A DNA stretch of 33,137 nt, taken from assembly GCF_002592005.1 (NCBI RefSeq), contig NZ_NVQF01000068.1, forward strand, positions 1-33,137, in the 5' to 3' direction. The position numbers and the translations under genes were made by a program. Under the pieces are notes generated by a model. The model was given only the letters and a program-made list of their open reading frames with translations. It did not search any database and was not told where the DNA came from. The DNA comes from Mycolicibacterium palauense (lineage in GTDB: Bacteria > Actinomycetota > Actinomycetes > Mycobacteriales > Mycobacteriaceae). How positions within the stretch are numbered: position 1 is the first letter of the stretch; every line of letters begins with the position of its first letter. Below, piece after piece: positions 23,399 through 31,464 of this stretch.

Positions 23399-24160
23399 TC
23401 AGGCGATCGTCAGACCGCCGTCGACGACGATGGTCTGGCCCACCACGTAGCCGCCGGCCGCCGACGCCAGCCACACCGCGGTCGCGGCCAGCTCCGCCGG
23501 CTCGCCGGTGCGGCCCAGCACCACCCGCGGCATCTGCGAATCCAGGTACCCGGGCTTGTAGTCGTCGGTCATCTCGGACTTGAAGAACCCGGGGGCCAGC
23601 GCGTTGACCCGGATGCCCTTGCGCGCACCCCACTGCTGGGCCAGATCCCGGGTCAGTCCCATCACGCCGGCCTTCGACGCGCTGTAGGCGGCCTGCGGCA
23701 GACCGCCGGTGGTGATGCCCAGGATGCTGGCGATGTTGATGATCGACGAGCCGGGCGCCATGACCCGTCCGCACGCCTGGGCCATCCAGTAGGAGCCGTT
23801 GAGGTTGACGTCGATGACGCGGCGGAACTCCTCGGGGGTCTCCTTGGTGGCCGGCACCGCGGTGCCCACGCCGGCGTTGTTGATCAGGATGTCGACACGG
23901 CCGAAGGTCTCCAGGGCGGCGGCGACCAGCTGCTCGCAGTGTTCGGGCTTGGCGACGTCGGTGGCCACCGCGTGGGCGCGCCGGCCCGCCGCCTCCACCA
24001 GCGCGGCGGTGGCGGCCATCTTGTCGGCCCGGCGCGCGCCGAGCACCACGTCGGCGCCGGCCTCGGCGAACGCCTGCGCGAACGCCACCCCCAGCCCCGA
24101 GGAGGCGCCGGTGACGACGGCGACCTTGTTGTCGAGCTTGAACGCGTCCAGAACTGTCAT
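23399..24160 (-). CDS. Short-chain dehydrogenase/reductase (classical)
   Basis: 253 residues. T-G-A-S-S-G-L-G (17-24), G-A-R-R-A-D-K (NADP-like), N-N-A-G, catalytic Ser in I-N-I-A-S-I-L-G, Y-S-A-S-K, L-A-P-G-F-F, and C-terminal V-V-G-Q-T-I-V-V-D-G-G. ATG 24160 overlaps the stop of the acyl-CoA dehydrogenase gene (ATGA, 24160-24157), so the two are translated together. This favours a role in the same pathway, for example oxidation of a hydroxyacyl intermediate (inference). Confidence 0.88.
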   Translation of the reverse strand: MTVLDAFKLDNKVAVVTGASSGLGVAFAQAFAEAGADVVLGARRADKMAATAALVEAAGRRAHAVATDVAKPEHCEQLVAAALETFGRVDILINNAGVGTAVPATKETPEEFRRVIDVNLNGSYWMAQACGRVMAPGSSIINIASILGITTGGLPQAAYSASKAGVMGLTRDLAQQWGARKGIRVNALAPGFFKSEMTDDYKPGYLDSQMPRVVLGRTGEPAELAATAVWLASAAGGYVVGQTIVVDGGLTIA

Positions 24161-25335
24161 CGGGGGCTCCTCAGCACCTGTCGGGCGATGGCGTACTTGT
24201 GCACCTCGGTGGGGCCGTCGTAGATCCGGAAGGCGCGCATGTCGGAGAAGATCATGCCGACCGGGGTCTCGTCGGAGATCCCCATGCCGCCGAGGATCTG
24301 CACGCAGCGGTCGGCGACCTTGAACAGCTCCTCGGACACGTGTGCCTTGACCATCGAGCTCTCGTGGCGGCCCTGGGCGCCGGTGTCGAGCAGCCAGCAC
24401 GCCCACCAGATCTCCAGCCGGCACTGCTGCAGGGCGATCTCGTTGTCGGCGAGCAGGAAACCGACGCCCTGGTGCTCACCGAGCGGCTTGTCGAACGCGG
24501 TGCGGGTCCGGGCGTGCTCGACGGCGATCGAGTGGGCGCGTGCGGCCGCCCCCAGCCACCGCATGCAGTGGGTGAGCCGGGCCGGGGTCAGCCGCAGCTG
24601 CGCATAGCGCAGGGCCTGCCCCACCTCACCGAGCACCGCCGAGGCGGGCAGCCGCAGGTCGCTGAACCGGACCACGCCGTGGCCCTCGACGTAGTTGCGG
24701 TCCATGGTGTTCATCACCCGCTCGAGCTCGATACCCGGGGTCTGGCCGTCGCACAGGAACAGCGTCGGCCCGTCGGGGCCGTGCTCGTTGGGCGCCACCC
24801 GCGCCATGATGATCCAGGTGCGCGCGCCGTTGGCCCCGGTGATCAGCCACTTGCGGCCGTTGATGACGTAGTCGGTGCCGTCGAAGACCGCCTCGGTGGC
24901 CAGCTGGCCGGGGTCGGAGCCGGCGCCGCCGGGCTCGGTCATCGCGAACACCGATCGTTGCCGGCCGTCGATGACCGGGACGAGGTACTTCTCGGTCTGT
25001 TCCGGGGTGGCGATCCTGGACAGCAGAAACATGTTGCCCTCGTCGGGCGCGGCGCAGTTGAGCGCGACCGGGCCCAGGGTCGACCAGCCGGCCGCCTCGA
25101 ACAACACGGCCTGCTCGACGTGGGAGGGTTCCCGGCCGCCGAAGCGCCGGGGCGCCTGGAAGGTCAGCAGACCCGCCTCGCGGGCCAGCCCGACCAGTTC
25201 GGTGCGCAGCTCCTCGTCGGGTCCGTGCCGGGTGACGCGGGGGTCGGTCTCGTAGGGGACGATCCGCTCGGTGACGAACCCGCGGATCTCGTCGCGCAGG
25301 GCGGCCAGCTCGTCGGGGATGGAGAAGTCGATCAT
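24157..25335 (-). CDS. Acyl-CoA dehydrogenase, ACAD10/11-like
   Basis: 392 residues, typical ACAD length. FAD/substrate motifs are present: F-A-M-T-E-P-G-G-A-G-S-D-P (about 133), W-I-I-M-A-R-V (beta domain), R-T-R-T-A-F-D-K-P-L-G-E-H-Q-G (C-terminal helices), and Q-I-L-G-G-M-G-I-S-D-E-T-P. The catalytic-base position reads Y-D-G-P-T-E-V-H-K-Y-A-I-A-R, with Asp where medium-chain enzymes have Glu, as in ACAD10/11-type enzymes. Those act together with an APH-like kinase on 4-hydroxyacyl-CoAs, and such a kinase gene lies 49 nt upstream here. ATG 25335 begins I-D-F-S-I-P-D-E-L. Confidence 0.88.
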   Translation of the reverse strand: MIDFSIPDELAALRDEIRGFVTERIVPYETDPRVTRHGPDEELRTELVGLAREAGLLTFQAPRRFGGREPSHVEQAVLFEAAGWSTLGPVALNCAAPDEGNMFLLSRIATPEQTEKYLVPVIDGRQRSVFAMTEPGGAGSDPGQLATEAVFDGTDYVINGRKWLITGANGARTWIIMARVAPNEHGPDGPTLFLCDGQTPGIELERVMNTMDRNYVEGHGVVRFSDLRLPASAVLGEVGQALRYAQLRLTPARLTHCMRWLGAAARAHSIAVEHARTRTAFDKPLGEHQGVGFLLADNEIALQQCRLEIWWACWLLDTGAQGRHESSMVKAHVSEELFKVADRCVQILGGMGISDETPVGMIFSDMRAFRIYDGPTEVHKYAIARQVLRSPR

Positions 25336-25384
25336 CGGTGTCCTTCCGCTGGAGCCACTGGAAACACGGGAGCCGGGGGATGGG

Positions 25385-26410
25385 TCACTGGGCGTCGATC
25401 AGCCGGGTGGCCCGGCGGAACAGTTGCAGGGTGGCCTCGTGCAGGTGGTCGCCGGTCTCCCGGGGCGCCAGCCCCGCGCAGGCCCGCGCGTGGGTGCCCT
25501 CGAGGATGATGCCGAGCTTGAAGCAGGCCAGCACCGTGTACCAGGGCAGCGCGTCGAGGTCGCGGGTGGTGTTCTGCGCGTAGCGGTCGACGAGATCGCC
25601 CGGCTGGCACAGACCGCCGGCCTCGCTGAGCGCGTGTCCGAGGACGTCGCGGCCCTCGTCGTCGCGCCAGGTGGCCAGCAGCCAGCCGAGGTCCAGCAGC
25701 GGGTCGCCGATGGTGCACATCTCCCAGTCCACGATGGCGACCACCTCGGGGCCGGTGCGGGAGAACATGACGTTGGCGACGTGATAGTCGCCGTGCATGA
25801 TGCCCGGCTTCCACGCGGTGGGGGTGCGCTCGGCCAGCCAGCCGGCGACGTCGTCGAGGCCGGGGATCTGCGGTCCCGGATAGTCGTCGAAGCCGGAGTA
25901 GGAGTCCAGTTCCGAGCGCCACCGCGGCACCTGCCGCTCCAGGAAGCCCTCGGGTTTGCCGAAGTCGGCGAGCCCGACGGCGACGTGGTCGACGGCGCCG
26001 AGCCGGGCCAGCGCGTCGGCCATCGACAGGCCCATCTCGAAACGGATGGCGGGATCACCGGCGTGCAGGGCGGGCAGTTCGGAGCCCGCGTTGAAACCGT
26101 CGATGGGCTCCATGAGGTAGAACACCGCGTCCCCGAGCACCGAGGTGTCCTCGCAGACGGCGATCAGCCTCGGATGGGGAACGTCGCTGCCGGCCAGCGC
26201 GGCCAGCACCCGGGTCTCACGCAGGATGACCTTGTTGCTGACCGGACGCAGATGCTCGGGCCCGCGCCGGAACACGTAGGGACGCCCGGAACGGACGAAC
26301 TTGCGCAGGATGTTCTGGGTTCCGCCGCTGATCTCGGAGACGTCCTCCAGTGGGCCCTCGCCCAGGCCCTGGCCGGACATCCACGCCGCGACGTTGTCGA
26401 GGTCGTCCAC
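25385..26410 (-). CDS. APH-family phosphotransferase (FadE36 / ACAD10-kinase-like)
   Basis: 341 residues. Kinase-like features are I-S-G-G-T-Q-N-I (nucleotide loop), V-F-R-R-G-P (Lys position replaced by Arg), the catalytic M-H-G-D-Y-H-V-A-N-V-M (Brenner motif, about residue 205) and I-V-D-W-E-M (metal-binding Asp), then G-D-P-L-L-D-L-G-W. In vertebrate ACAD10/11 this domain is fused to an acyl-CoA dehydrogenase; here the two are adjacent genes. The family's likely task is phosphorylation of a hydroxyacyl-CoA before elimination. GTG 26410 is used as start because a TANNNT -10 lies 7 nt before it. It is the first gene of a six-gene operon. Confidence 0.85.
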   Translation of the reverse strand: MDDLDNVAAWMSGQGLGEGPLEDVSEISGGTQNILRKFVRSGRPYVFRRGPEHLRPVSNKVILRETRVLAALAGSDVPHPRLIAVCEDTSVLGDAVFYLMEPIDGFNAGSELPALHAGDPAIRFEMGLSMADALARLGAVDHVAVGLADFGKPEGFLERQVPRWRSELDSYSGFDDYPGPQIPGLDDVAGWLAERTPTAWKPGIMHGDYHVANVMFSRTGPEVVAIVDWEMCTIGDPLLDLGWLLATWRDDEGRDVLGHALSEAGGLCQPGDLVDRYAQNTTRDLDALPWYTVLACFKLGIILEGTHARACAGLAPRETGDHLHEATLQLFRRATRLIDAQ

Positions 26411-26417
26411 GCCGGTG

Positions 26418-26440
26418 AACCTACCAGTCGGTTGGTCGGT
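26418..26440 (-). promoter_or_regulatory. Leaderless promoter with TetR-like dyad ahead of the APH-ACAD operon
   Basis: Minus-strand TAGGTT (26423-26418) lies 7 nt before GTG 26410. Directly upstream is ACCAACCGACTGGT (26436-26423), an imperfect dyad with further ACCGACC, resembling the ACCGACT-type operators of mycobacterial TetR regulators. It overlaps the -10, as expected for repression. No regulator gene is adjacent. Confidence 0.45.
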
Positions 26441-26468
26441 CAGGGGCCGGCGGTCGCGGGGAGGCCCG

Positions 26469-27758
26469 TCACCGGTGTTGCACGATCCGGCGCAGCGGTG
26501 TGAACACGCTCCAGCCGATCAGGGTCCCCAACGCGATCGAGAAGACGGCCGCCACGGTGACCTCCAACTCGGCCAGATCGGAGCTGCCGGCCGCGGCCGC
26601 CTCGGTCAGCGTCTCGAAGCTCAGCGCCCCCGGCACCAGCGACCAGAACGCGGCGATCAGCAGCACGAACGGCGGCGGGGCGCCGCGCAGCCGGGTGGCC
26701 AGCAACGTGAACGGCACCGTCAGGAACGCCCCCAGCGCCCCGGAATGCCCGGGGGACAGGAACGTCCCGCCCAGCTTCTGGCCCAGCAGGGCCACCGCGA
26801 CCGCCGCGGCCAGCCAGGGCAGCGAACCGCGCGGCGCCGACAGGTAGAAGTACAGACCCACGCTGACCACGAGGATGGCGACATAGAACGACCACCCACC
26901 CATCTGCGCCGACGGGTGGTGCGGCGATCCGCGACCGGCGATCGCGGCCCCGATCGCCACCCCGAAGACCAGCAACATCAGCTGCACCACCGCGTACACC
27001 AGCCGGGTGGCGCCGGCCATGGTGGCCCCGCTGGCCAGTTCCATCGAGGCCACGGTCAGCGAGATACCCGGCAGCAGCGCCACCAGCGCCGGGGCGATGA
27101 TCAGCAGCAGGCCCTCGTCGGCCACGCCGGCGAAGAACCAGGTGGCCAGGATCGTCACCACGGCCGCGGACAGGGGCGGTATCACCGCGGCCAGCGAGTG
27201 GATGCGCCCGACGAACACGACGATCAGCCCGACCACCGCCCCGAGCCCGACGTAGCCCGGCAGGTCCGCCCAGGTGGGGTTGATCATCACCCCGAAGCCC
27301 AGGGTGGTCAGCACGTAGCCGAACAACGTCAGCACGGGCCCGAACCGCGGCGTGACGGCGCGCGCGGCGACCACCTCGGCCAGGGCGTCGGCGGGGGTGA
27401 TCGCGCCCACGGTGGCCAGCACCGCGATCCTGTCGACCCGCTCGGCGACGTTGAGCTGGGCGGTTCCGTGCGTCGACACCGCAACCTCGTGGGCGTGGCT
27501 GCCGAGCTGGATGATCAGCGTGGTCGGGAAGGCCACCACCCGCACCTCGCGGGTGGTGTACTGCGCGGCGATCTGCTGCAACCGTGCCCGCACCATCTGG
27601 GTCGGCGTCTGCATCTCGACCATGGCGATGCCCAGCTCGCGCAGCATCGCCGCCACCTCGGCCTCGTCGTAGTCACCCGGACGTCCGAGCGGATCGGGGT
27701 GGACCTTCTTCAGCGATCCCCAGGCATGCTCGGCGCGGCCCCGCCAACCGGTAGGCAT
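26469..27758 (-). CDS. ThrE-like threonine/serine exporter family protein (paralogue 1)
   Basis: 429 residues. The N-terminal soluble half is ThrE/DUF1212-like: L-R-E-L-G-I-A-M-V-E-M-Q-T-P-T-Q-M-V and a strand-rich domain, then G-A-I-T-P-A-D-A-L-A-E-V. About ten membrane helices follow, including L-P-G-I-S-L-T-V-A-S-M-E-L-A-S-G-A-T-M-A-G-A-T-R-L and Y-L-S-A-P-R-G-S-L-P-W-L; both blocks are conserved in the neighbouring paralogue. ThrE of Corynebacterium exports threonine and serine; substrate here is unproven. ATG 27758 lies 49 nt inside the preceding paralogue's end. Confidence 0.82.
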   Translation of the reverse strand: MPTGWRGRAEHAWGSLKKVHPDPLGRPGDYDEAEVAAMLRELGIAMVEMQTPTQMVRARLQQIAAQYTTREVRVVAFPTTLIIQLGSHAHEVAVSTHGTAQLNVAERVDRIAVLATVGAITPADALAEVVAARAVTPRFGPVLTLFGYVLTTLGFGVMINPTWADLPGYVGLGAVVGLIVVFVGRIHSLAAVIPPLSAAVVTILATWFFAGVADEGLLLIIAPALVALLPGISLTVASMELASGATMAGATRLVYAVVQLMLLVFGVAIGAAIAGRGSPHHPSAQMGGWSFYVAILVVSVGLYFYLSAPRGSLPWLAAAVAVALLGQKLGGTFLSPGHSGALGAFLTVPFTLLATRLRGAPPPFVLLIAAFWSLVPGALSFETLTEAAAAGSSDLAELEVTVAAVFSIALGTLIGWSVFTPLRRIVQHR

Positions 27759-29086
27759 GACTGGTGATTGTGCCCGGCGTTCTCCTCCGGTGGCGGGCGG
27801 TCGGCGCGGAAACTGGTGAACACGCTCCACCCGATGAGGGTGCCCAGCGCGATGGAGAAGATCGCGGTGACGGCCATGGTCACGATCTGCACGCTGCTGT
27901 GCCCGCCCGCGGCGGCCTCGCCCAGCGACTCGAAGCTCAACGCGTTGGGGACCAGCGACCAGAACGCCGCCAACATCAACACGATGGCCGGCGGCGCCGT
28001 CCGCAGCCGGGAGGCCAGCGTCGCGAACGGCACCACCAGGAAGGCGCCGACGGCACCGGCGTGGGCGGGCGCCAGGAACAGTCCGCCGACCCGCTGCCCG
28101 ATCAACGCCACCGCGACCGCGGCCCCCAGCCACATCAGCGAGCCGCGGGGCGCCGACAGATGCAGGTAGAGCCCGGCGGCGATCACCGCGATCGCCAGAG
28201 AGAACGACCACGCGCCCAGCGCCGCCGGCCCGGCGTGGGGGTGCAGGGCCGGCAGCCCGGGCAGCCGGACGTGCAGGCCCAGGCTGACGCCGAAGCCGAT
28301 CAGCATCAGCTGCACCACCCCGTAGACCAGGCGGCTGGCCCCGGCGATCACCGAGGAGTCGGCCAGTTCCATGGCCCCCAGCGTCAGCGGTATCCCGGGC
28401 AGGATCGCCTCCAGCGCGGGCGCGATGTGCCGCAGCAGTGCCTCATGCCCACTGCCGGGGGCCAGCCGGCAGGCCAGCACCGTGGCGGTGGCCGCCGCCA
28501 GCGTCGGCAGCACCGGCGTCAACGGCGGGAACGGGCGGTCCAGCAGCAACACGGCGCCCACCGCGGTGCCCAGCACCAGGTACACCCCGAGCAGATACCA
28601 GCTGGGATCCCCGAGCATCCCCAGCCCGGCCGCGGTGATCGCGAACCCCAGCACCGTGGTCAGTGGGCCGAACCGCGGCCGCATGCGGCGGGCGGCCGCC
28701 AGCTCGGCGATCGCGTCGTTCGGGGTGATCGCACCGGCCTCGGCGAGCTCGGCGATTCCGGCGATCCGGCCGGCGACGTCGAGCCGGGTGGTCCCGTACC
28801 GGGACGTGTCGACCTCGTAGCCGACGGTGCCGACCTGGATGAACAGCATCCGCGGCAACACCACGATGCGGACGTCGGCGCTGGTGTAACGGGCCGCGAT
28901 GTGGGTGAGCTGGGCGGCCACCATCTGGGTCGGCTGCTCCACCTCCACCAGCGCGATACCGAGCTGGCGCAGCATGGCCGCCACTTCGCCGGGGTGGTAG
29001 CGGTCCAGGGCTGCCCCCGGTGCCGGCGTCTGTTTGCGCAGCCACCGCAGCGCCCCCGGCATCCGGTGCACGTGTGCTTGGCTCAT
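27710..29086 (-). CDS. ThrE-like threonine/serine exporter family protein (paralogue 2)
   Basis: 458 residues with the same plan as its downstream neighbour: L-R-Q-L-G-I-A-L-V-E-V-E-Q-P-T-Q-M-V, G-A-I-T-P-N-D-A-I-A-E-L, L-P-G-I-P-L-T-L-G-A-M-E-L-A-D-S-S-V-I-A-G-A-S-R-L, H-L-S-A-P-R-G-S-L-M-W-L and I-G-W-S-V-F-T. The pair is a clear tandem duplication. The C-terminus has an extra hydrophilic tail (residues about 430-458) that overlaps the next gene. This tail may be a read-through extension after loss of the original stop. Ten or so membrane helices are predicted by eye. Confidence 0.82.
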   Translation of the reverse strand: MSQAHVHRMPGALRWLRKQTPAPGAALDRYHPGEVAAMLRQLGIALVEVEQPTQMVAAQLTHIAARYTSADVRIVVLPRMLFIQVGTVGYEVDTSRYGTTRLDVAGRIAGIAELAEAGAITPNDAIAELAAARRMRPRFGPLTTVLGFAITAAGLGMLGDPSWYLLGVYLVLGTAVGAVLLLDRPFPPLTPVLPTLAAATATVLACRLAPGSGHEALLRHIAPALEAILPGIPLTLGAMELADSSVIAGASRLVYGVVQLMLIGFGVSLGLHVRLPGLPALHPHAGPAALGAWSFSLAIAVIAAGLYLHLSAPRGSLMWLGAAVAVALIGQRVGGLFLAPAHAGAVGAFLVVPFATLASRLRTAPPAIVLMLAAFWSLVPNALSFESLGEAAAGGHSSVQIVTMAVTAIFSIALGTLIGWSVFTSFRADRPPPEENAGHNHQSCLPVGGAAPSMPGDR

Positions 29087-29155
29087 GTCCGCGGATTGTC
29101 ACCGCGCAACCTGGGATGTTGGTGGGAACGCCGGCCGGTGCCGACCCGGCGGTGC

Positions 29156-29518
29156 CTATCCGCCGGCCGCGGCCCGCGCGTCGAGGCGCTTCTGCCACGG
29201 CCACCGGCCGGTGATCTCCAACTCCAGCGAGAAACTCAGGAAGGTCCGGATCGCGACGATGCCGGCCAGCACCGCCACGCTCCGGAGATCGGGAGACACG
29301 GCCACGGTGCGGATGATGTCGGCGGCCACCAGGAACTCCAGGCCCAGCAGGATGGCGCGCCCGAGCTGCTGGCGGAAGACGCGGTAGGCGTCGCCGGACC
29401 TGTTGAGCAGCCGCCCGCCCGCGGAGCCGGCGGCGACGACGGCGCCCGCGGCGATGACGACCACGCCGACGACGTCGATGACCTTGCCGGCTTGCTCGAC
29501 GAGCTCCATGGTGTCCAT
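29156..29518 (-). CDS. DUF1622 family membrane protein
   Basis: 120 residues with three hydrophobic helices (V-I-D-V-V-G-V-V-V-I-A-A-G-A-V-V-A-A; L-G-L-E-F-L-V-A-A-D-I-I; V-A-V-L-A-G-I-V-A-I-R-T-F-L-S-F-S-L-E-L-E). The segment L-G-R-A-I-L-L-G-L-E-F-L-V-A-A-D-I-I-R-T-V and the end R-T-F-L-S-F-S-L-E-L-E are typical of DUF1622. Function of the family is unknown. ATG 29518 or the in-frame ATG 29509 could start it. It lies 29 nt after the hydrolase gene and 69 nt before the ThrE-like pair. Confidence 0.85.
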   Translation of the reverse strand: MDTMELVEQAGKVIDVVGVVVIAAGAVVAAGSAGGRLLNRSGDAYRVFRQQLGRAILLGLEFLVAADIIRTVAVSPDLRSVAVLAGIVAIRTFLSFSLELEITGRWPWQKRLDARAAAGG

Positions 29519-29547
29519 GGCAGGCAGGCTAGGTCGTCACGGGACGC

Positions 29548-30303
29548 TCAGCCCACCGACTTCCAGAACGCGCTCAGTGCGGCGGCCGCGGACTGCGGGT
29601 CCTCCAGCATCCACCAGTGGCCCAGGCCCTCGAACACCTCGGTGCGGGCGCCGGCCCGCTCGGCGGCGCGGCGGCGCATCTCCTCGGTGCCCACGAACGT
29701 GTCGGCGGTGGCCAGGATGGACAGGCCCGGGCGGACCGCGGCGCGCTCGAGGCCCTCGGCCATCTGGGCCAGGACCGGTTCGGGCGCCGAGCGGTACAGC
29801 GCCAGGATCGCCTTGCCCATGGCCGGGCTCTGCGCCATCGCCACCTCGGCGGCGACGTCCTCGGGCATCCCCAATGCGATCAGTGTGGCCGCCCGGTCGG
29901 GCAGCGCGGCACCGATGATCGCCTCGATGGCGGCCTCGCCCTCGCCGGGTTTGCGCCACAGCTGCGCCATGTCGTGCCAGACGTAGTCGGGGTCGAGGAT
30001 CCCCAGCACGTCGGAGACCCAGCTGCGCACCAGTTCGGGCCGGTGCATCACCACGTTGAGCACGTGGCCGCCGCCCCAGTCGTGCCCGACGAGGTCGACC
30101 GGTTCGCTGAACCGGGACAGCTCGCGCGCCAACCAGTCCCGGTAGGCGAGGTGGTCGGCGGCGAAGTCGTCGGGCAACGGGGCGCCGAACCCCGGGGGGG
30201 ACAGGCGAACCACGTCGGCGGCGGTCTCGCGGTCGAGGGCGTCGACGAGCGGCCCCCAGATCGCGTCGGATTCCGGATTGCCGTGAACCAGGACGACTGT
30301 CAT
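29548..30303 (-). CDS. Alpha/beta hydrolase (haloalkane dehalogenase/epoxide hydrolase-like)
   Basis: 251 residues. V-L-V-H-G-N-P-E-S (oxyanion hole, residues 4-12), nucleophile elbow V-G-H-D-W-G-G-G-H with Asp (about residue 90) and the final G-H-W-W-M-L-E-D-P with catalytic His. An Asp nucleophile and a Trp next to it place it with haloalkane dehalogenases and soluble epoxide hydrolases rather than serine esterases. Substrate is unknown. ATG 30303 is chosen because the fold begins at once; the upstream open frame is the neighbouring small gene's shadow. Confidence 0.82.
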   Translation of the reverse strand: MTVVLVHGNPESDAIWGPLVDALDRETAADVVRLSPPGFGAPLPDDFAADHLAYRDWLARELSRFSEPVDLVGHDWGGGHVLNVVMHRPELVRSWVSDVLGILDPDYVWHDMAQLWRKPGEGEAAIEAIIGAALPDRAATLIALGMPEDVAAEVAMAQSPAMGKAILALYRSAPEPVLAQMAEGLERAAVRPGLSILATADTFVGTEEMRRRAAERAGARTEVFEGLGHWWMLEDPQSAAAALSAFWKSVG

Positions 30304-30334
30304 GGTCCCTATCCTGACACGGGCCCCTCGACGC

Positions 30335-30589
30335 TCAGCGAGCCGAGACGACCTTCGCGGTATCGCCGGGGCCGCCGGGCCCGGGAACCCCCGGTGGCGG
30401 TCCGCCCCAGCCGCCCGGCCCGGACTGACCCGTCCCGGAACCGGCGGCGTGGATGACGGCGGCACCGAAGACGCCCAACAGTCCCGCGATCGCGAGCGCG
30501 GCCGCCCCGGTCCTCCTCGCCGACCGGGATGGCGGTGCGGTCTGCGGCGCGCCGCCGCTGTGTTCGGTGGGGGTGTCGGCGGTGGTCAT
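30335..30589 (-). CDS. Small single-span membrane protein with Gly/Pro-rich tail
   Basis: 84 residues from ATG 30589. A polar N-terminus (T-P-T-E-H-S-G-G-A-P) with basic residues is followed by one membrane helix (A-A-L-A-I-A-G-L-L-G-V-F-G-A-A-V-I), then G-P-G-G-W-G-G-P-P-P-G-V-P-G-P-G-G-P-G and a short end. It is divergent from the response regulator gene, with 132 bp between starts. Such small membrane proteins next to two-component genes can be targets of or accessories to the sensor (inference). No family is recognised. Confidence 0.6.
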   Translation of the reverse strand: MTTADTPTEHSGGAPQTAPPSRSARRTGAAALAIAGLLGVFGAAVIHAAGSGTGQSGPGGWGGPPPGVPGPGGPGDTAKVVSAR

Positions 30590-30650
30590 GGCCCCACCGT
30601 GGCGGCCGAACCTGAGCGTGAACTGTGAATCCGCGCTGTGGACGGTATGG

Positions 30651-30679
30651 CCGACACGTTCACAGCCGCCGCATAGGAT
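30651..30679 (+). promoter_or_regulatory. Predicted promoter of the two-component operon
   Basis: CCGACA (30651-30656), 17 bp, TAGGAT (30674-30679). CTGTGAAT (30623-30630), CTGTGGAC (30636-30643; 13 bp downstream as a direct repeat) and the inverted GTTCACAG (30658-30665) lie around it and may bind the response regulator. Confidence 0.45.
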
Positions 30680-30721
30680 TGCCACAGGATCGGCTCATCG
30701 GGATCGGGGAACCTAAGGCCC

Positions 30722-31456
30722 ATGATGACTGGAGCTGCCGAACGAATCGTGATGCGCCGTGCCGACGGCAATCCGATCAGTGTGCTGGTCGTCGACGACG
30801 AAGCCGTGCTGGCCGAGATGCTGTCGATGGCGCTGCGGTATGAGGGCTGGGACATCGCCACCGCGGCCGACGGGGCCTCGGCGGTCGCCGCGGCCAGGAC
30901 CGCGCGACCGGACGCCGTGGTGCTCGATGTGATGCTGCCCGACATGAGCGGTCTCGACGTCCTGCGCCGGCTGCGCGAACAGATCCCGCATCTTCCGGTG
31001 CTGCTGCTGACCGCCAAGGACGCCGTCGAGGACCGCATCGCGGGCCTGACCGCCGGCGGCGACGACTACGTCACCAAGCCGTTCAGCATCGAGGAGGTGG
31101 TGCTGCGGCTGCGGGCGCTGTTGCGCCGCACCGGCGTTGCCACCGACGACAACGGGGCGCAGATCGTCGTCGGCGACCTGGTGCTCGACGAGGACAGCCA
31201 CGAGGTGACCCGCGCCGGCGACCCGGTCGTGCTGACCTCCACCGAGTTCGAGCTGCTGCGGTTCATGATGCGCAACCCGAAACGGGTGTTGTCCAAGGCG
31301 CAGATTCTGGATCGGGTGTGGAGCTACGACTTCGGCGGTCGGTCCAACATCGTCGAGCTGTACATCTCCTACCTGCGCAAGAAGATCGACAGTGGTCGAT
31401 CCCCGATGATCCACACCCTGCGCGGGGCCGGCTATGTCCTCAAACCGGCCGCCTGA
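30722..31456 (+). CDS. OmpR/PhoP-family response regulator
   Basis: 244 residues. The receiver domain has the acidic pocket V-V-D-D-E (about residues 23-27), phospho-acceptor Asp69 in V-V-L-D-V-M-L-P-D-M, the conserved Thr in L-L-T-A-K and Lys in V-T-K-P-F. The OmpR-type winged helix has S-T-E-F-E-L-L-R, R-V-L-S-K-A-Q-I-L-D-R-V-W, V-E-L-Y-I-S-Y-L-R-K-K-I and H-T-L-R-G-A-G-Y-V-L. Initiation could also use ATG 30725. The kinase gene follows 8 nt after the stop, so they form one operon. By neighbourhood it might correspond to TcrX or to TrcR; not distinguishable here. Confidence 0.9.
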   Translation: MMTGAAERIVMRRADGNPISVLVVDDEAVLAEMLSMALRYEGWDIATAADGASAVAAARTARPDAVVLDVMLPDMSGLDVLRRLREQIPHLPVLLLTAKDAVEDRIAGLTAGGDDYVTKPFSIEEVVLRLRALLRRTGVATDDNGAQIVVGDLVLDEDSHEVTRAGDPVVLTSTEFELLRFMMRNPKRVLSKAQILDRVWSYDFGGRSNIVELYISYLRKKIDSGRSPMIHTLRGAGYVLKPAA

Positions 31457-31464
31457 GGAACCCG

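Noticed and set aside
26301..29986. Long plus-strand open frames opposite the ThrE-like pair (for example 488 and 740 residues)
   Set aside because: Arg/Gly/His/Gln-rich, without domains or ribosome binding sites; they mirror the codon bias of the real minus-strand genes.
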